Both the position numbers and the translations under genes were made by a program. A stretch of DNA of 64,000 nucleotides from Tachinus rufipes (lineage: Eukaryota; Arthropoda; Insecta; Coleoptera; Staphylinidae), in NCBI GenBank assembly GCA_963932245.1, contig OZ010747.1:15031979-15095978 (forward strand). The letters are read 5' to 3'. The notes under the pieces were generated by a model, which was not told the DNA's origin, did not search any database, and was given only the letters and a program-made list of their open reading frames with translations. Of the stretch, positions 22,481 through 33,786 are shown piece after piece. The stretch's first letter is position 1. Every line of letters begins with the position of its first letter.

Positions 22481-25400
22481 GGAAACCAAGATTAAGACCC
22501 GTTCTAGCAAGTAAATTACAAGTTTACTAAAGCTACAAGATGCAATAGGTGGAAACCATAAACAAAAAACTATGGATTTAAAAAAAATCAAAGAAAGTTA
22601 CGTGCTTGATCTTAACAAATTAGCAAAAGTAAACTTGAACGCAATTGTATAAATAATTCCGAGTTGACTAGTACCTACTCACCTAAAGAAACACCTAGTA
22701 TTCCCAAGTTTTAAGAGTAGGAGAAAGTGATACCCCAATCAAGTGCGGCCTACGATGGCAAATAGGGAATTGCAAAGCATTGCAGCGTAGCTTTGCCTTA
22801 GCAATGAGACTACACCACTTTTCTTTTCTTTTCTCTTTTTTAATTTATTGCTCTTCTTTAGATTAACTGTTAAACTTACCCTAAATCACTCTATTGACTC
22901 TTGATGCTATTAGGTTTTGAAGGCCAAGGAGTCAAATCATCTATAATTACATATGTTTTTTTTAACTGAAAACCTAATTACTACTGCGGTGCAACAACGG
23001 AGATGACTCTGTTGAAAGAAAAAGACAGAATAAACTGAAGAGGCTTTTATACTACTAGCCACTATAGCGGATTACATGTATACATATGTACAATCGCCAA
23101 GTTAACTTATGCATCGGTTAACATAATTACAACCCAAGAATAATGTAGTTAGTATTTTTTGTTATAATGGATGAAGCTTGCATACTGTCTCAATTTTATA
23201 AGTTTTAATAAAATTAATCGACCCAATTGTGGATAAATGTTAAAGGTTTCTAAATCCGGTCTCGGATTGTAATTATAATAATTATAATAATTTACTATAC
23301 TAACCAAGGCTATAGAGGTCCCTAAAATGATGAATAATCAAAATAAAATTCCTCAGGAAATCCATCTCTGCTTAGCAGATTGCTTTACAAATTCTGGGGA
23401 ATAGACTATTGAACTCAAAAACATAACATGGCTACGACAACGGATACAAACTTGCAATAAAATAAATAAAACAAAATAAAAATTTAGGTTGGATCAGATT
23501 TTTACCCGGACAAAACCCGGCAGTCTCATAGGTTTCAGAGAAGCAATCCTGCATCTAACTTCAACAATTAGCTAGTAAAAATAATTGAAAAAAAAAGGAA
23601 ACCTTAAAAGCAAAAGAGATAGCTTTTGCAGTAATATTAGAGCACGGAATAACCAATACAGTAAGATCGCATAAAAAACTGCAAACAATCCCTACCAAGC
23701 TTTGATAACAAAACCAATTGAAAACAAACCTTGGGAGAAGACGAACTGGTAGTATACCTTCAATTCCAACTATCAACAAGAGTTAAAAGAAATCGAACCG
23801 TCATCAAAGCTAAACAAATTCTTAGTAAGTATATAAAATAACATTATGAAGCAATTAGTCTAATACGCACACTCACAGAAGATATAATCAAACTAGTGGA
23901 TCAAACCGAAAAAGCACCATATCCAAAAAAGAGATGAAGAACTAAATAAGCAGAACATCCAGATTCTCAACTATACAAAAATACAAGAAATTAAGGTAGC
24001 GGTCGGTATGCTCTTAAAGTCCCGGTTTAACTGACTTCTGATACTATTTATTAATAACAATCTTAATATAATATTTTTAACCATATTTATAAATCAAAAA
24101 TAATTACTGTTTTTTATAAACTAAATATTCAAGAAAAAAATTGAATTATATATTTTTTATTTCATTAAGATGGCAATTTACTTTAACAAAGTGGCGTTAA
24201 TGAACTGGAAATTAACCTTTGTAGAGAGTAAAAAAGAAAAGAAAAGCCGTAATTATTATTGTTTGTAAATCCCGCACATTAATTAAATAATTTGAGCGTC
24301 TGGCCCTTCGTCTGGAAAAGTAAAACTGTGGGAAAGTTTTTCTTTTTTATATGTTTTCTTATGAAGAGTATATGAGCGCAAGCAAAAAAAAAACTGATTT
24401 ACAGCCCCTCATTTATATTTGCTTTGTGTAATAATTTGCATAATACATTCAATCTTTCTTCGTGTCACCAGGCCTCGCGCACTTGGGAAAAAAAGATATA
24501 AATTTCAAACGTTATGAAAGTTCGTGTGGCACTTTTTTACCAGAAATTAGTACTAGTTTGTACAATTTATCAAATATGATTCTATTTTTAAATTGTAATA
24601 AATTTACTGATGTAAGGAGGCAACGGTATGATTGATGTTGAAGTAATAAATTATTTCCGTTGTGGAAATGACTTAGTTCTGTGGATTGAATCTCAGGTCT
24701 TTATTCTCATCATCACTCGTTAAGTACATAGCTGGGACATTATTGATAGTTTTGATAGGATTGTGAAGTCAATTAAATCACTATGATTTTCTGAAAATAC
24801 AAGACCTAATGCTTTGAATTTGCAACAAAGCCAAAATATTCAAATATATTCTTATAGCAACATTCTACAGGTTGCTCAATATTTTTTATAATCTATTGTT
24901 GTGTTAATAAATGATTATTATTATAATAAATCACCAACTTTTCAATTTATATTTAATTGAAATTAAACATTAAATAAAAGCTAAGTGTAATGCTTACTTG
25001 TAATTGATTTGAATTCAAAAATAATTAATTAATTAACCAACAAAAATTGAATATGATTGCACTCCGATTTGACCCGACAATAATACAGGAAAACAATAAT
25101 CCCATTGTGTACGAGTATGCATAGGGCAACAACGACAAAAAAGCAACGGATGATAAATAATAAAAAAATATAATCCATTAAAAATATTTTCCGATATCAA
25201 GCGAGCCCGCTGTTTTGTCCCTAATTGGGTATCGTTTGCATGCGTCGCTGAATACGGCCCTTATAAAGCACAGCATTTTTTATTATTATTATTAAAATCG
25301 ATTTTTTTATTCCGCATATTAAACACTGGTTAAAAGCGGAGTAATGTAGCTGGATCATGCAACGGGTTAATTTTTATTTTGAAAATATCACTCAATAATT

Positions 25401-26285
25401 GTTATTTTTTTTAACGATTTAAACTGCAGTTAGCTGCTGCAATGCACGGATTTTAATGAAATTATTAACGGGCAGCACAATTAAATCCTAACGCGGAATG
25501 CTTTCTTTAATTGTGTCTGCATGCACAGAGTTATTAAACATCTCGTAATTAACTAAAACGCTGGCGAAAATGTGCCGTGAATTTGTAAATTTATAGCGGG
25601 GAAATTATTATACGGCGGGAATGATATTTTATAAGTCCAATTACATTTAAGCATAAAGAAGGACATTTCCGAAACCATTTTTATATTAATTATAATCAGT
25701 TGCTACAATAAACAAATTTTAATACTTAGTTTGGTCTTTAAAGTAATTACATCTTAAATAAAAAGAACTAATTTTTACTTACTTTGCTGTCCACTCATAT
25801 ATTATGATTACATCATATCATCATATTGCTCTCCAGTCTAGTACTATTGATCAAGATCACTCAAACTTGTTCAATGTTGTGACTCAAAACTCTTCTGTAA
25901 CATGTGATTCCATACCTTTTATGCGAAAAAGACAATCCACAATTTACTGAAAACCCTTCCTACTTTTTCTAAAACATCATCATTTTTCTGTTATTATGTT
26001 TTCTTTAAAACACAAAACCAATGCTATAACATGGATAACTTTTAAAAAGTAATACTAGTGTGGGCTGTTTTTAGATTTATTACATTGAGTCGGTCGGATT
26101 ATTTTTGTTTTGCATGTAAGCTAGTGATATTGAAGGTATCTACTTACTTTTTTTGAAAAATAATTTGCAAATATAGTCCAAATTAATTAAGGGCAGAACT
26201 GACAAAAGGTTTTTGTTAGGTTTTGTATTGTCGATGATTTTGTATCATTACTTTAATTTCTTGCTTGATATCGTTCTTTGATATC
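22481..26285. other. Non-coding AT-rich DNA
   Basis: No gene is recognised. Around 23560-24000 the plus strand reads in pieces like a broken coding region (for example EIAFAVILEHGITNTV and IIKLVDQTEKAPYPKK) but I cannot name a family. 25190-25660 is less AT-rich and rich in TAATTA/TTAATT sites, as seen in insect regulatory DNA; this is inference only. The right edge is the 5' LTR of the second BEL element. Confidence 0.5.
26281..26285. repeat. Target-site duplication of BEL element 2, left (ATATC)
   Basis: ATATC precedes the LTR start TGTTAAGC and recurs at 31083-31087 right after the 3' LTR. Five bases is usual for BEL/Pao elements. Confidence 0.75.
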
Positions 26286-26656
26286 TGTTAAGCTATACTT
26301 TATCAAATGTAAAAAAATGTATATATTTTATAAAAACCTCATTAATAGATAATCCCTTTCAACAAAGATTATTGTAACACTTGGGACTGAACAAACAGAA
26401 TTCCACGTATACTTAAAATATCATTAAGAGTTAGAATAATGTTTTATACCTGAGCAAAGAATTTGTGTAAATGAATATTGGTTGAGGATTATCTGAAACC
26501 CCCACCTTAGATGTAAGTTGTATATATAGTTGTAATTTTGTATTAATAATCAGTTCTATTTAGAAAACCATTTAAGGCGTATTACAGTAAACTAGTACCT
26601 ACAAACAGAATACTAATCGTCAGCATTTCTGCAGACTAACTTCACCAAGTGAAGCA
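26286..26656 (+). repeat. 5' LTR of BEL element 2
   Basis: It starts TGTTAAGCTATAC and ends AAGTGAAGCA before the primer-binding site. It shares with the 3' LTR blocks such as GAATGTTTTATACCTGAGCA-type sequence, GAATATTGGTTGAGGATTAT, and AAGGCGTATTACAGTAAACT. Confidence 0.88.
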
Positions 26657-26673
26657 TTGGTCCTTCGAACCGG
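26657..26673 (+). other. Primer-binding site of BEL element 2
   Basis: TTGGTCCTTCGAACCGG directly follows the LTR. Its complement CCGGTTCGAAGGACCA resembles a tRNA 3' end with T-loop and ACCA. Almost identical to the site at 8652. Confidence 0.85.
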
Positions 26674-26726
26674 ATATCTAAAATATTCAAGTGATCTCAA
26701 AGTGTCACACATCTGAGTGCATACAA

Positions 26727-27250
26727 TGAAAAAAAAAAAAATACAAAAACAACGGAGACAATTCAAAACAAAACTAACTCATTTTGCATCCTATATCTCC
26801 GTACTTTTAGAAAAAATCAACGTTAGCAACCTTACCATACGCATAGAAGATATAAAATTATTGCTGTCCAAATTTGAAAAGATCCAAGGTCAAATAGATA
26901 AAGATAGCAAAGACAAAACTCAAAATGAATATAATACAATTAAAAACAAATATTATGAAACAGTGCCAAAGGCAAAGGAAATTATAGATAAACATAGTGG
27001 TTCCGCAAATTCACAATCAGTCCAGTTTGGGAATTCAAATATTATTGGAATAGAGACACAAATTTGAATACTCACTATTAATCTGCCAAACTTTTCTGGA
27101 AAATTTGACCAGTAGATAGAATTCTACGAGTGTTTTAAAACTTTAGTACACAAAAACTCAAACATAACGGAGATACAAAAATTTCATTATTTACACCTGT
27201 CTCAACAGGTTGATGCAAAAAGTATACTTATAAAAAAACAACAGAAAATT
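26727..27250 (+). pseudogene. BEL element 2 Gag N-terminal part
   Basis: The frame 26717-27067 starts shortly after the primer-binding site with a lysine-rich run, then FASYISVLLEKINVSNL and a helical, charged region typical of BEL Gag. After a stop, 27077-27240 reads INLPNFSGKFDQ, then a TAG where Trp is usual, then IEFYECFKTLVHKN and IQKFHYLHLSQQ, the DUF1759-like region also found in the first BEL element. The stop and later frameshifts make it non-functional. Confidence 0.8.
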
Positions 27251-27329
27251 GGAAAATCTTGAAAGCACGTTATGAAAATATAAAGCCATATAAAGGCTTT
27301 AGTTGAATTACAACATTTGGACTGCGACA

Positions 27330-27934
27330 ACTAGTAGATCAGTTGACAAAGCAATTAAGCGCTTTAGAATATCTTGGCAAGCCCCTCAAGTCCTGGGATA
27401 GATTAGTCATATACCTTATTATTTCCAAACTGGATTTTCAAACACGATGTGAGTGGGAAAAAACATTAGTTAGAACTGATATTCCAAGCTACAAAGACTT
27501 AAGAAAATTTTTGACAAACAAGTGTAAACTATGGGAATCTTTGCAATTGACCAGAAAACCAACAGAACAGAATTGGAAAAGCAAAACACCATTTAATACA
27601 TCAAAACCAGTCAATGTGTTCTCAACAATTAATGTAAATTGTCCAATATGTTCGAGAAACCACTACAGAGAGATACACGGAGATGCAAAAGAAAAAATAC
27701 TATGTTTTAACTGTCTTAAGATCAAACCACAAAGTAGAGAGCTGCAAATCTGGCAATTACAAAATATGTAGCATAAAGCATCATACAATGCTACATAGAG
27801 AAGTGGAGCCAAACGAGCAATCTATTGTTCAACATTCATCAATAAAAACACAACCATCACTTGTATATTTATCCACGGCAATAGCGTCTCGGACTATTAA
27901 CGGTAAAAGTGAACATCCCAGTATTTGGGATTAA
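27330..27934 (+). pseudogene. BEL element 2 Gag C-terminal part with zinc knuckles
   Basis: The frame 27343-27771 continues Gag (LEYLGKPLKSWDRLVIYL, SKLDFQTRCEWEK) and reaches NCPICSRNHYREIHG, then ILCFNCLK; the overlapping frame 27683-27934 continues with VESCKSGNYKICSIKHH, TMLHREVE. Together these give the paired Cys/His knuckles of BEL Gag, split by a one-frame shift near 27720. Such knuckles bind the element's RNA. Confidence 0.8.
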
Positions 27935-28620
27935 CAATGCATCAACTACTATTACTGAACGTTTTCAGAAAAAGCAACATGTTTAGTCATTCAAGATATT
28001 GCAAAAATTCCACAAGCCAGCAATTACGCAAGCAGTTTTAAACTTCCAGAGAAGATTGTATTAGCTGATCCCAAATTTTATTCACACCTATCGACATACT
28101 AATTGGAGCCCAAATGTTCTTCGGCTTAATGTGCATTGGGCAAATTTAACTCACTGAAGACCATGAATAGTTACAATAATCCCATTTAGGTTAGGTAATA
28201 TCTGGACCTGTTTATCAAAGCAAGACCAAACATTAGTGTGTAATGTAACTATTAACGAAACTATGAAACAATTTTGGGAGACATTCTAACAGAACATAAA
28301 TTTAGCATGATAGAAAAAATTTGCAAAAAAGAATTTAGAAAAAACACGACAAGAACTAACAGCGGCAGATTTGTAGTAAAATTACCATGTAAAGCTAAAA
28401 TAGAAAATCAGAATTTTTAAAGTTTCCAAAATATACAATAGCATATAAAACATTTATTCAAGAATATATCAAACTGAGTCACATGAATGTAGTTGACAGG
28501 AAGAATTCAACAGGAATTTTATTAAATGATAAATTACTTGTTGGACAAAAACTACAAGCAGATCTGTTTATCATTTTGATAAGATTTCAGGAACACGTAT
28601 ACGCGCTATAAGAAAAGAAG
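27935..28620 (+). pseudogene. BEL element 2 protease and reverse transcriptase scraps
   Basis: Pieces in several frames: PIDILIGAQMFFGLM near 28083-28128 matches the end of the BEL protease; RFVVKLPCKAKIEN near 28360-28400 and IAYKTFIQEYIKLSHMN near 28440-28490 match the start of BEL reverse transcriptase; KLLVGQKLQADLFIILIRFQ near 28530-28592 matches the segment before the first catalytic Asp. The protease active site and the whole polymerase palm are missing. The sequence stops making sense where the GC-rich block begins. Confidence 0.75.
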
Positions 28621-28651
28621 TTGCATAAAATAATTTGAAAAAGTTTGGTTG

Positions 28652-29862
28652 AGTTTGAGGCCATAGGCCCGGGGTTTCCACCTTACCCGGTGGTTGAGCC
28701 GTTCCCGAAGGTAGTAGTGGTGTCGCTACTGTGTTCGCCAGGATGTTGCACGTAGGGTACATCCTGGTGTTCGCCTGGTAGAGGCAGTTGACGTGTGGTG
28801 TGCCTTCGTGGTTCAAGGTCACACGGCGGGCCTGGGTGGTGTTTTCAGGCACCGCGGGGTAAAGTGCGTTCTGGTTCAATTTCACTGGTTCATCTGCCTT
28901 GATTGGCGGTGTCTTTTGAGGTGCCCAGTAGATTGTCGATTGGCTTTCTTTGCCATAATGTGCACATTGGCGCAAATAATCTAGATTTGCTTAAGTTTGA
29001 GGCCATAGGCTCGGGGTTTCCACCTTACCCGGTGGTTGAGCCGTTCCCGAAGGTAGTAGTAGTGTCGCTACTGTGTTCGCCAGGATGTTGCACGTAGGGT
29101 ACATCCTGGTGTTCGCCTGGTAGAGGCAGTTGACGTGTGGTGTGCCTTCGTGGTTCAAGGTCACACGGCGGGCCTGGGTGGTGTTTTCAGGCACCGCGGG
29201 GTAAGGTGCGTTCTGGTTAGGGACGTACCCGCAGCCAGATTGCACACCCCATGGCGTCAATTGTGTTCCCCAGGGTTCGGGAATTGTCCTACGGCGTGAG
29301 GTACAATGCCGTAGGTGCAAGTGTTGACTAGAGGGCTTTGGTTCGCCCCTAGTGCGTGCGTTGGTATGAGTGGGTAGCCAGCAGGTACAATGGACATAGC
29401 GGGGTCGGCGTCGAGAATGACTGTAAGGTGTTCCCAGTAGAGGAGAGGCAGGTCCAATCTCCAGTTGGGAAACGACTCATGGTGGAATGTGCAAGACCAT
29501 GAGTCGCGTGCAAGTCGGGAGGCATTCCCGAGGCAGGCGTCGGTGTAGAGATTAGCAGGTTTGGGCTTCCAGAAGAATAGGCCAGAGGCATCGCAGGGTC
29601 GTCATAAAAATAGCTTCGGTTGTCGCTTGAGGGTTGCATTGTCGGTCGCAGGAAGACGGTTGTGTTCCAGTCTAAAGTTCCGTGGACGTTCGTTGCTCGG
29701 TAGTGACTGACTGCTTGGCCGTTGACGCTCAAGCTTTATAGGTACGGGGTTAGCGGTGGTGTGCTCTGATTGGCTTGTCAGGCTGTCGCTCCTAGACGTA
29801 AACCTGAAACTCAAAGAAATCAGTTTTGTAACCCCAAGAATACCGTAAAGTAGAGCCACACA
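28652..29862 (-). mobile_element. GC-rich insertion in BEL element 2, possible LTR-type remnant
   Basis: This block is far richer in GC than its surroundings. A 225-bp segment at 28652-28876 is repeated at 28994-29219 (nearly identical), with 117 bases between. Read on the minus strand the right part has a TATA-like CTATAAAG near 29735 followed by CAGTCAGTCA near 29705, an arthropod-type initiator, as in an LTR promoter. The 117-base spacer reads CAHYGKESQSTIYW, which has the spacing of a Gag CCHC knuckle with three of four ligands replaced. One reading is LTR, internal remnant, partial LTR in minus orientation. Minus-strand frames here (28991-29320, 29349-29732) are probably not genes. Element class is inferred. 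Confidence 0.5.
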
Positions 29863-30059
29863 AACCATAGATTAGATAATCTGCAAATTACCGAGAAAGC
29901 AGCGTCACAAGAGTAGAAGGACTGTTGCAAAACTAACAAACCCCGCCGCAAACAAGTCTCCAGTCAGTTGGAACGTCAACAAAAAAAACACATTGACTCC
30001 CAAGCAACTTCGACATTGCCAAACCTCGTCAGATCAAAAGAAAAAAACAGGATACACTT

Positions 30060-30736
30060 GTCACTACATCCATGGCGCAAAAACTGTATGATTTAGTAAA
30101 ATCAGAAGAATATAACACAAGTATGTTGGAAAAAATAAACTGGCATTTTATACCACCAAAAGCTCCCCACTTTGGAGGATTATGGGAATCAGCAGTAAAG
30201 TCAATGAAATATCACTTGAATTGAGTAATGGGAAATTTCACCTACAAAGAATTGACTACATTACTATATCAAATTGAGGCAATTTTAAATTTAAGACCAT
30301 TGATACCATTGTCTGACGATCCGAATGATGAAGAAGTTCTAACCCCCGAACATTTTCTCATACGATGTAATTTACGATCAAATGCAGAACCTCAATTAGA
30401 GCATATAACAGAAAATAGATTATTAAAATGGCAATAATAGAACAGATAAAACAACACTTCTAGAAAAGATGGTCCAAGAAATATCTGGGTCATTTACATA
30501 CGAGAACTAAATGGAAGGGTAACAATACTGTTCAATTAAAAATAAATAATCAAAGAAGACAATTTAAAACCGCTTTATTGGAACTCGTCCTCTGAGTGAT
30601 CAAGATTCACCCTGGAGAGGATGAAATAATTTGAACGGCAATAGAGCTGGTGCTTGACAATATAAACGCCCAGCAAGTTTGTGTATTTTACCAATAGAAT
30701 AGCTGAAAATAACAATTTTTTTCAGGGCGGGCAGTA
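30060..30736 (+). pseudogene. BEL element 2 integrase C-terminal half
   Basis: From 30140 the plus strand reads WHFIPPKAPHFGGLWESAV, KSMKYHL, a stop, then the frame 30228-30437 with LTTLLYQIEAILNLRPLIPL and LTPEHFLI. This is the C-terminal end of the BEL integrase core (the Glu of GGLWES is the catalytic position) and following region. After 30440 broken frames show SKKYLGHLHTRTKWKG-like and PLYWNSSS, IHPGED blocks, the terminal BEL domain, ending NNNFFQGGQYV at the 3' LTR. Stops and frameshifts make it inactive. Confidence 0.85.
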
Positions 30737-31082
30737 TGTTAAGCTGTACTTTAACAAATGTAAATGTATAAATTGTATAAAAACCTCATTAGTAGATAGT
30801 CCCTTTTAACAGAGATTATTGTAATATAAATATAATAAAATATTGTTAAGATATTAGAAGAATGTTTTATACCTGAGCAACGGATTTGTAAAAATGAATA
30901 TTGGTTGAGGATTATCTGAATCCCCCACGTTAGATGTATATATAATTTTAATTTTGATTTAATAAACAGTTCTATTTAGAAAACCATTCAAGGCGTATTA
31001 CAGTAAACTAGTACCTACAAACAGAATACTAATCGTCTGCATTTCTGCAAACTAACCATTACTAACTTCACCGAGTAAAACA
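30737..31082 (+). repeat. 3' LTR of BEL element 2
   Basis: It starts TGTTAAGCTGTAC and ends GAGTAAAACA. Compared with the 5' LTR it differs by many substitutions and small indels, including an extra CATTACTAAC near the end. Confidence 0.88.
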
Positions 31083-31087
31083 ATATC
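31083..31087. repeat. Target-site duplication of BEL element 2, right (ATATC)
   Basis: Exact copy of 26281-26285 immediately after the 3' LTR. Confidence 0.75.
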
Positions 31088-32363
31088 TTTTAAGAACTTC
31101 GACATAACTTCTTATAATAAGTCTGTTAACTAAGCCAAAAAATGATCAATTATCCAGTACTTCATTAATTTGTCTTTGTTTTTCAGAGTTGGTCTTAAAG
31201 ATTGAATCTAAAAGCAACTATAAAAGGAGTCAAATAAGTAACATGAGTAAAGTTTTGCTTTTTGAGAAACAACAATGCCTTCTTACACTGCTAATTTTGT
31301 GGTAATATGTTGAAAGTAAAGTATGATCGTCGGTTCTTCAGGATGTCAATAGTTTGCGGAACTCTTGTGGCAAATGATTCTTAGCAAGGTCGGTCCCAAA
31401 ACCTAGTAGCATGAGCATAGGTTGCAAAGAATAAAAAGATTTTGAACAGTCTATAAACAGAATGTTGCACTTTTTGGCAATTTATGAATTATTCTTTCTG
31501 TCAATAATTTGATATTTCATAGCCGGAATTTACTAATTTATGAATATAATTTTAGACCTTTGAACCATTTTTGGCCGAATTTTGATTTTTTCTAGGATAT
31601 TGTATGTAGTTCAACATATAAAAAGAGTGATAACTAAAATTTTATCGTTTGGATATTGAGTTGGTTGGCGTGTTGTCCCATAAGAATCAATTTTAATTTA
31701 AAAACGGCTTTGTACGTGTCAATATTTTTTTAGAAAAAAAAAAGATCGTTGATGTGATAAGATTTAATATTTTTTCACAACAATACCACTAGTAGCACTA
31801 CAACAGGACGGGGCGACTAAACCCGGCAATTCTCTGGTGTTAAGTTTTTTTTAGACGTAATTTGCATTTTTAAAAAAGATTTGTAATTTGAAAACCGCAT
31901 TATCAGTTTAGCAATAAAATTTAACTCTTTGAATGGCAGATATACTCTTTTAAAAGCAGGATTTATAGTTTTAAATGCAGGATTAACAATTTGGTAGTAA
32001 AATTTTACACTTTTAAGACTTACAATTTAAACGCTAAAAATGTTATGTTGGGAAAGTAATAATATAATATACTTGTATGCTTTGATTAAGTTATTTATTT
32101 TTGACTAAAAATGTTTTGTATTTGCGTCACAAATTAAAGATCTTTTACTTTTTTTTTATTAAAGATAAATATTGTTAGTTATTGTACTATAGTTAAAGTC
32201 GGATTTACAGTTTAAATTACCAAATTTATTATTTCAAAACCGAGAGAACAGTTTAATATTAAAATTTAACACGATTTATAATTTGAAAATTTAAATTTAC
32301 ACTTTTAAAAGCCAGCTTGATTAATAGTTTATTAGTAAAATTTAACAAGTTAGTTTTTATAAG
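31088..32363. other. Non-coding DNA with diverged satellite relics
   Basis: No gene. At 31440-31620 the words AACAGAATGTTGCACTTTTT, ATAGCCGGAATTT and GGCCGAATTTTG identify an eroded relic of the 122-bp satellite seen at 42900-48600. From 31900 to 32345 a loose repeat of the form AGTTTAGTAGTAAAATTTAAC recurs near 31906, 31991, 32251 and 32325. Confidence 0.6.
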
Positions 32364-32585
32364 TTTATTTATTTATTTATTTATGCTTTTTACGGCTATT
32401 TTACATCGCCACCGTAAGTCTACGACTTGTTTAAAGTGGTTTGATGGGACCAACAGCTTAAAACGTGACTTCCGAACCACGCTGGTGAATAAAGAGCAAG
32501 TTATCATTTCAGTCATATTTCGGGGATCGAACCCCGGACTGCTCGCATGATATGCAAGTGCTCTACCATTGAGCTATCACGTTAA
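32364..32585 (-). mobile_element. tRNA-derived SINE
   Basis: On the minus strand it starts with a tRNA-like head: A box TAGCTCAATGGTAGAGC (32560-32576) and B box GGTTCGATCCC (32523-32533), with a possible 5-bp anticodon stem between. The acceptor arm does not pair, so it is not a working tRNA. A body of about 130 bases follows, then GCATAAATAAATAAATAAAT, a TAAA-repeat tail ending at 32364. This head-body-tail layout is typical of a SINE, transcribed by RNA polymerase III from its internal boxes and mobilised by a LINE. AAGTTAG occurs at 32347-32353 and 32586-32592 and may be the target-site duplication. Confidence 0.85.
32523..32576 (-). promoter_or_regulatory. Internal pol III A and B boxes of the SINE
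   Basis: A box TAGCTCAATGGTAGAGC and B box GGTTCGATCCC are both close to tRNA consensus and correctly ordered on the minus strand. Activity is not shown. Confidence 0.7.
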
Positions 32586-33030
32586 AAGTTAGATTAACTG
32601 TTTGGTTCATAAACGTGATTTTCAGCAAAGTTTATGCTAAAAACTGAATTTTCTGTGCAATTTTGATATTAAAAATGTTGTGCAAAAATTTTGCGCAATA
32701 TTGTGGACTATTTTATGTGGTAACCATGATTTTTTAGCAAATGTTATGCAAAAAATAAGTTTTTTGTTTGTTTTTCAAGCAAATCTTATGCTATATTAAG
32801 GTTTTACATGTAATTTTTGCGGAATTTCATGTGATATAAGATTCACAAGCTAATTTTAACAAAAAACATAAGTTTTCTAGAAAATTTTGTTGTCACAATT
32901 TTTAATTTTTTTTTAATTTTATGTTATGACAAAATTTTGAATTTTTATGTTTTATGTTTATGTTCAATTTTGATATTTTTTGACATTTTGATACTTTATG
33001 ATTAGATTTTGCTATTTTTGACATTCTATG
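32586..33030. other. AT-rich DNA, relic of the satellite family of 41600-48600
   Basis: 32610-32720 is a diverged reverse complement of 41809-41900 (shared words include CAGCAAA, TTATGCT, CAATTTTGATATT and TTGTGCAAAA). From 32930 to 33030 the words TTTGCTATTTTTGACATT and TATGA match the 122-bp unit. The minus-strand frame at 32902-33105 runs from this into the LINE and is not a gene. Confidence 0.6.
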
Positions 33031-33786
33031 AAATGACAATTCCACTTGCGCAAGCGACATAGGACGACCTCTTCTCTCCTGTTGAGTTCTACCAGCGACT
33101 TCCATGCCGTCATGGCTTGATTTCCTTTAATTTGCTCTCGAAATCGTTCCATACTCTTTGCCAATCCTCGATGACATTTGATATGACGTATCCTTTGAGA
33201 TCATCGGGTCTTACGGGAATGTTGTCCGTAGGATTCGCGTCAGCCGCCTGACGGGCAGCATTATCGGCCAGCTCGTTGCCTTCGATACCCACATGACCCG
33301 GTGTCCAGACAAAGAAAGCTCTCTGTCCAAACCCGGCCAGACAAAATATTGAAGCTTGTACAAGCTGGACCAGTGGATCAACCAAGTACATAGACTGTAT
33401 ACTCAGGATGGCACTCAGCAAGTCGGAACAAAGGAGGAACAAACTGTGAGATAACGTCTCACAGTTTAACAGGGCTTTATGTAATGCATGCAATTCTGCA
33501 GTGTATACGGAGGCCTCTTTAAGGAGAGACCATAAATAGGCAGTACCGTTTAAAACAAAGGCACTTCCCACCCCCGATCCGTTTTCAAACCGTCCGTATA
33601 CAACCGTGGAGAATCTGAGTATTCGGCAACAATTTTAAGAAACTTGCTCCTCAAAACGTCGGGGCAAGTTTCTCGTTTGCTCTGGGAAGTCAGATCAAGA
33701 CGAGCTATAACTCTCGGCATCAGTAAATATGAGTCGGTTGTTGTGACCCGTCTTTGCTCGCATCGCCGCGGCGTACGTGAGTATAA
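33031..33786 (-). pseudogene. I-like LINE RNase H and C-terminal part
   Basis: On the minus strand the order is LTYAAAMRAKTGHN next to the TIR element, PRLYTDGLKTDRGW near 33595 (the Asp of YTDG is a catalytic position), a shift, then YTAELHALHKAL, FLLCSDLLSAI, FVWTPGHVGIEGNELADNA and WNDFESKL, the ordered blocks of a LINE RNase H. The His of GHVGI and Asp of LADNAA are conserved. After a stop at 33110 another frame reads ELNRREEVVLCRLRKWN, the usual post-RNase-H motif, then the element is cut off. RNase H is thought to remove template RNA during insertion. Confidence 0.88.

Larger units (their letters stand above)
26286..31082 (+). mobile_element. Second BEL/Pao LTR retrotransposon, degenerate
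   Basis: Two LTRs of 371 and 346 bases flank a BEL-type interior on the plus strand, with ATATC duplicated outside. The interior has a primer-binding site, Gag, zinc knuckles, protease and reverse transcriptase scraps, then a GC-rich foreign block (28652-29862), then the integrase C-terminal half and the final BEL domain up to the 3' LTR. RNase H and most of the reverse transcriptase are missing, apparently around the foreign block. LTR divergence is considerable, so insertion is old. Confidence 0.9.

Noticed and set aside
29349..29732. 127-codon minus-strand frame as a host gene
   Set aside because: It lies inside a GC-rich insert in a BEL element, lacks a recognised domain, and overlaps other equally long frames.
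32495..32585. Functional tRNA gene on the minus strand
   Set aside because: A and B boxes are good but the acceptor arm does not pair and the T-stem is irregular; the body and TAAA tail fit a SINE.
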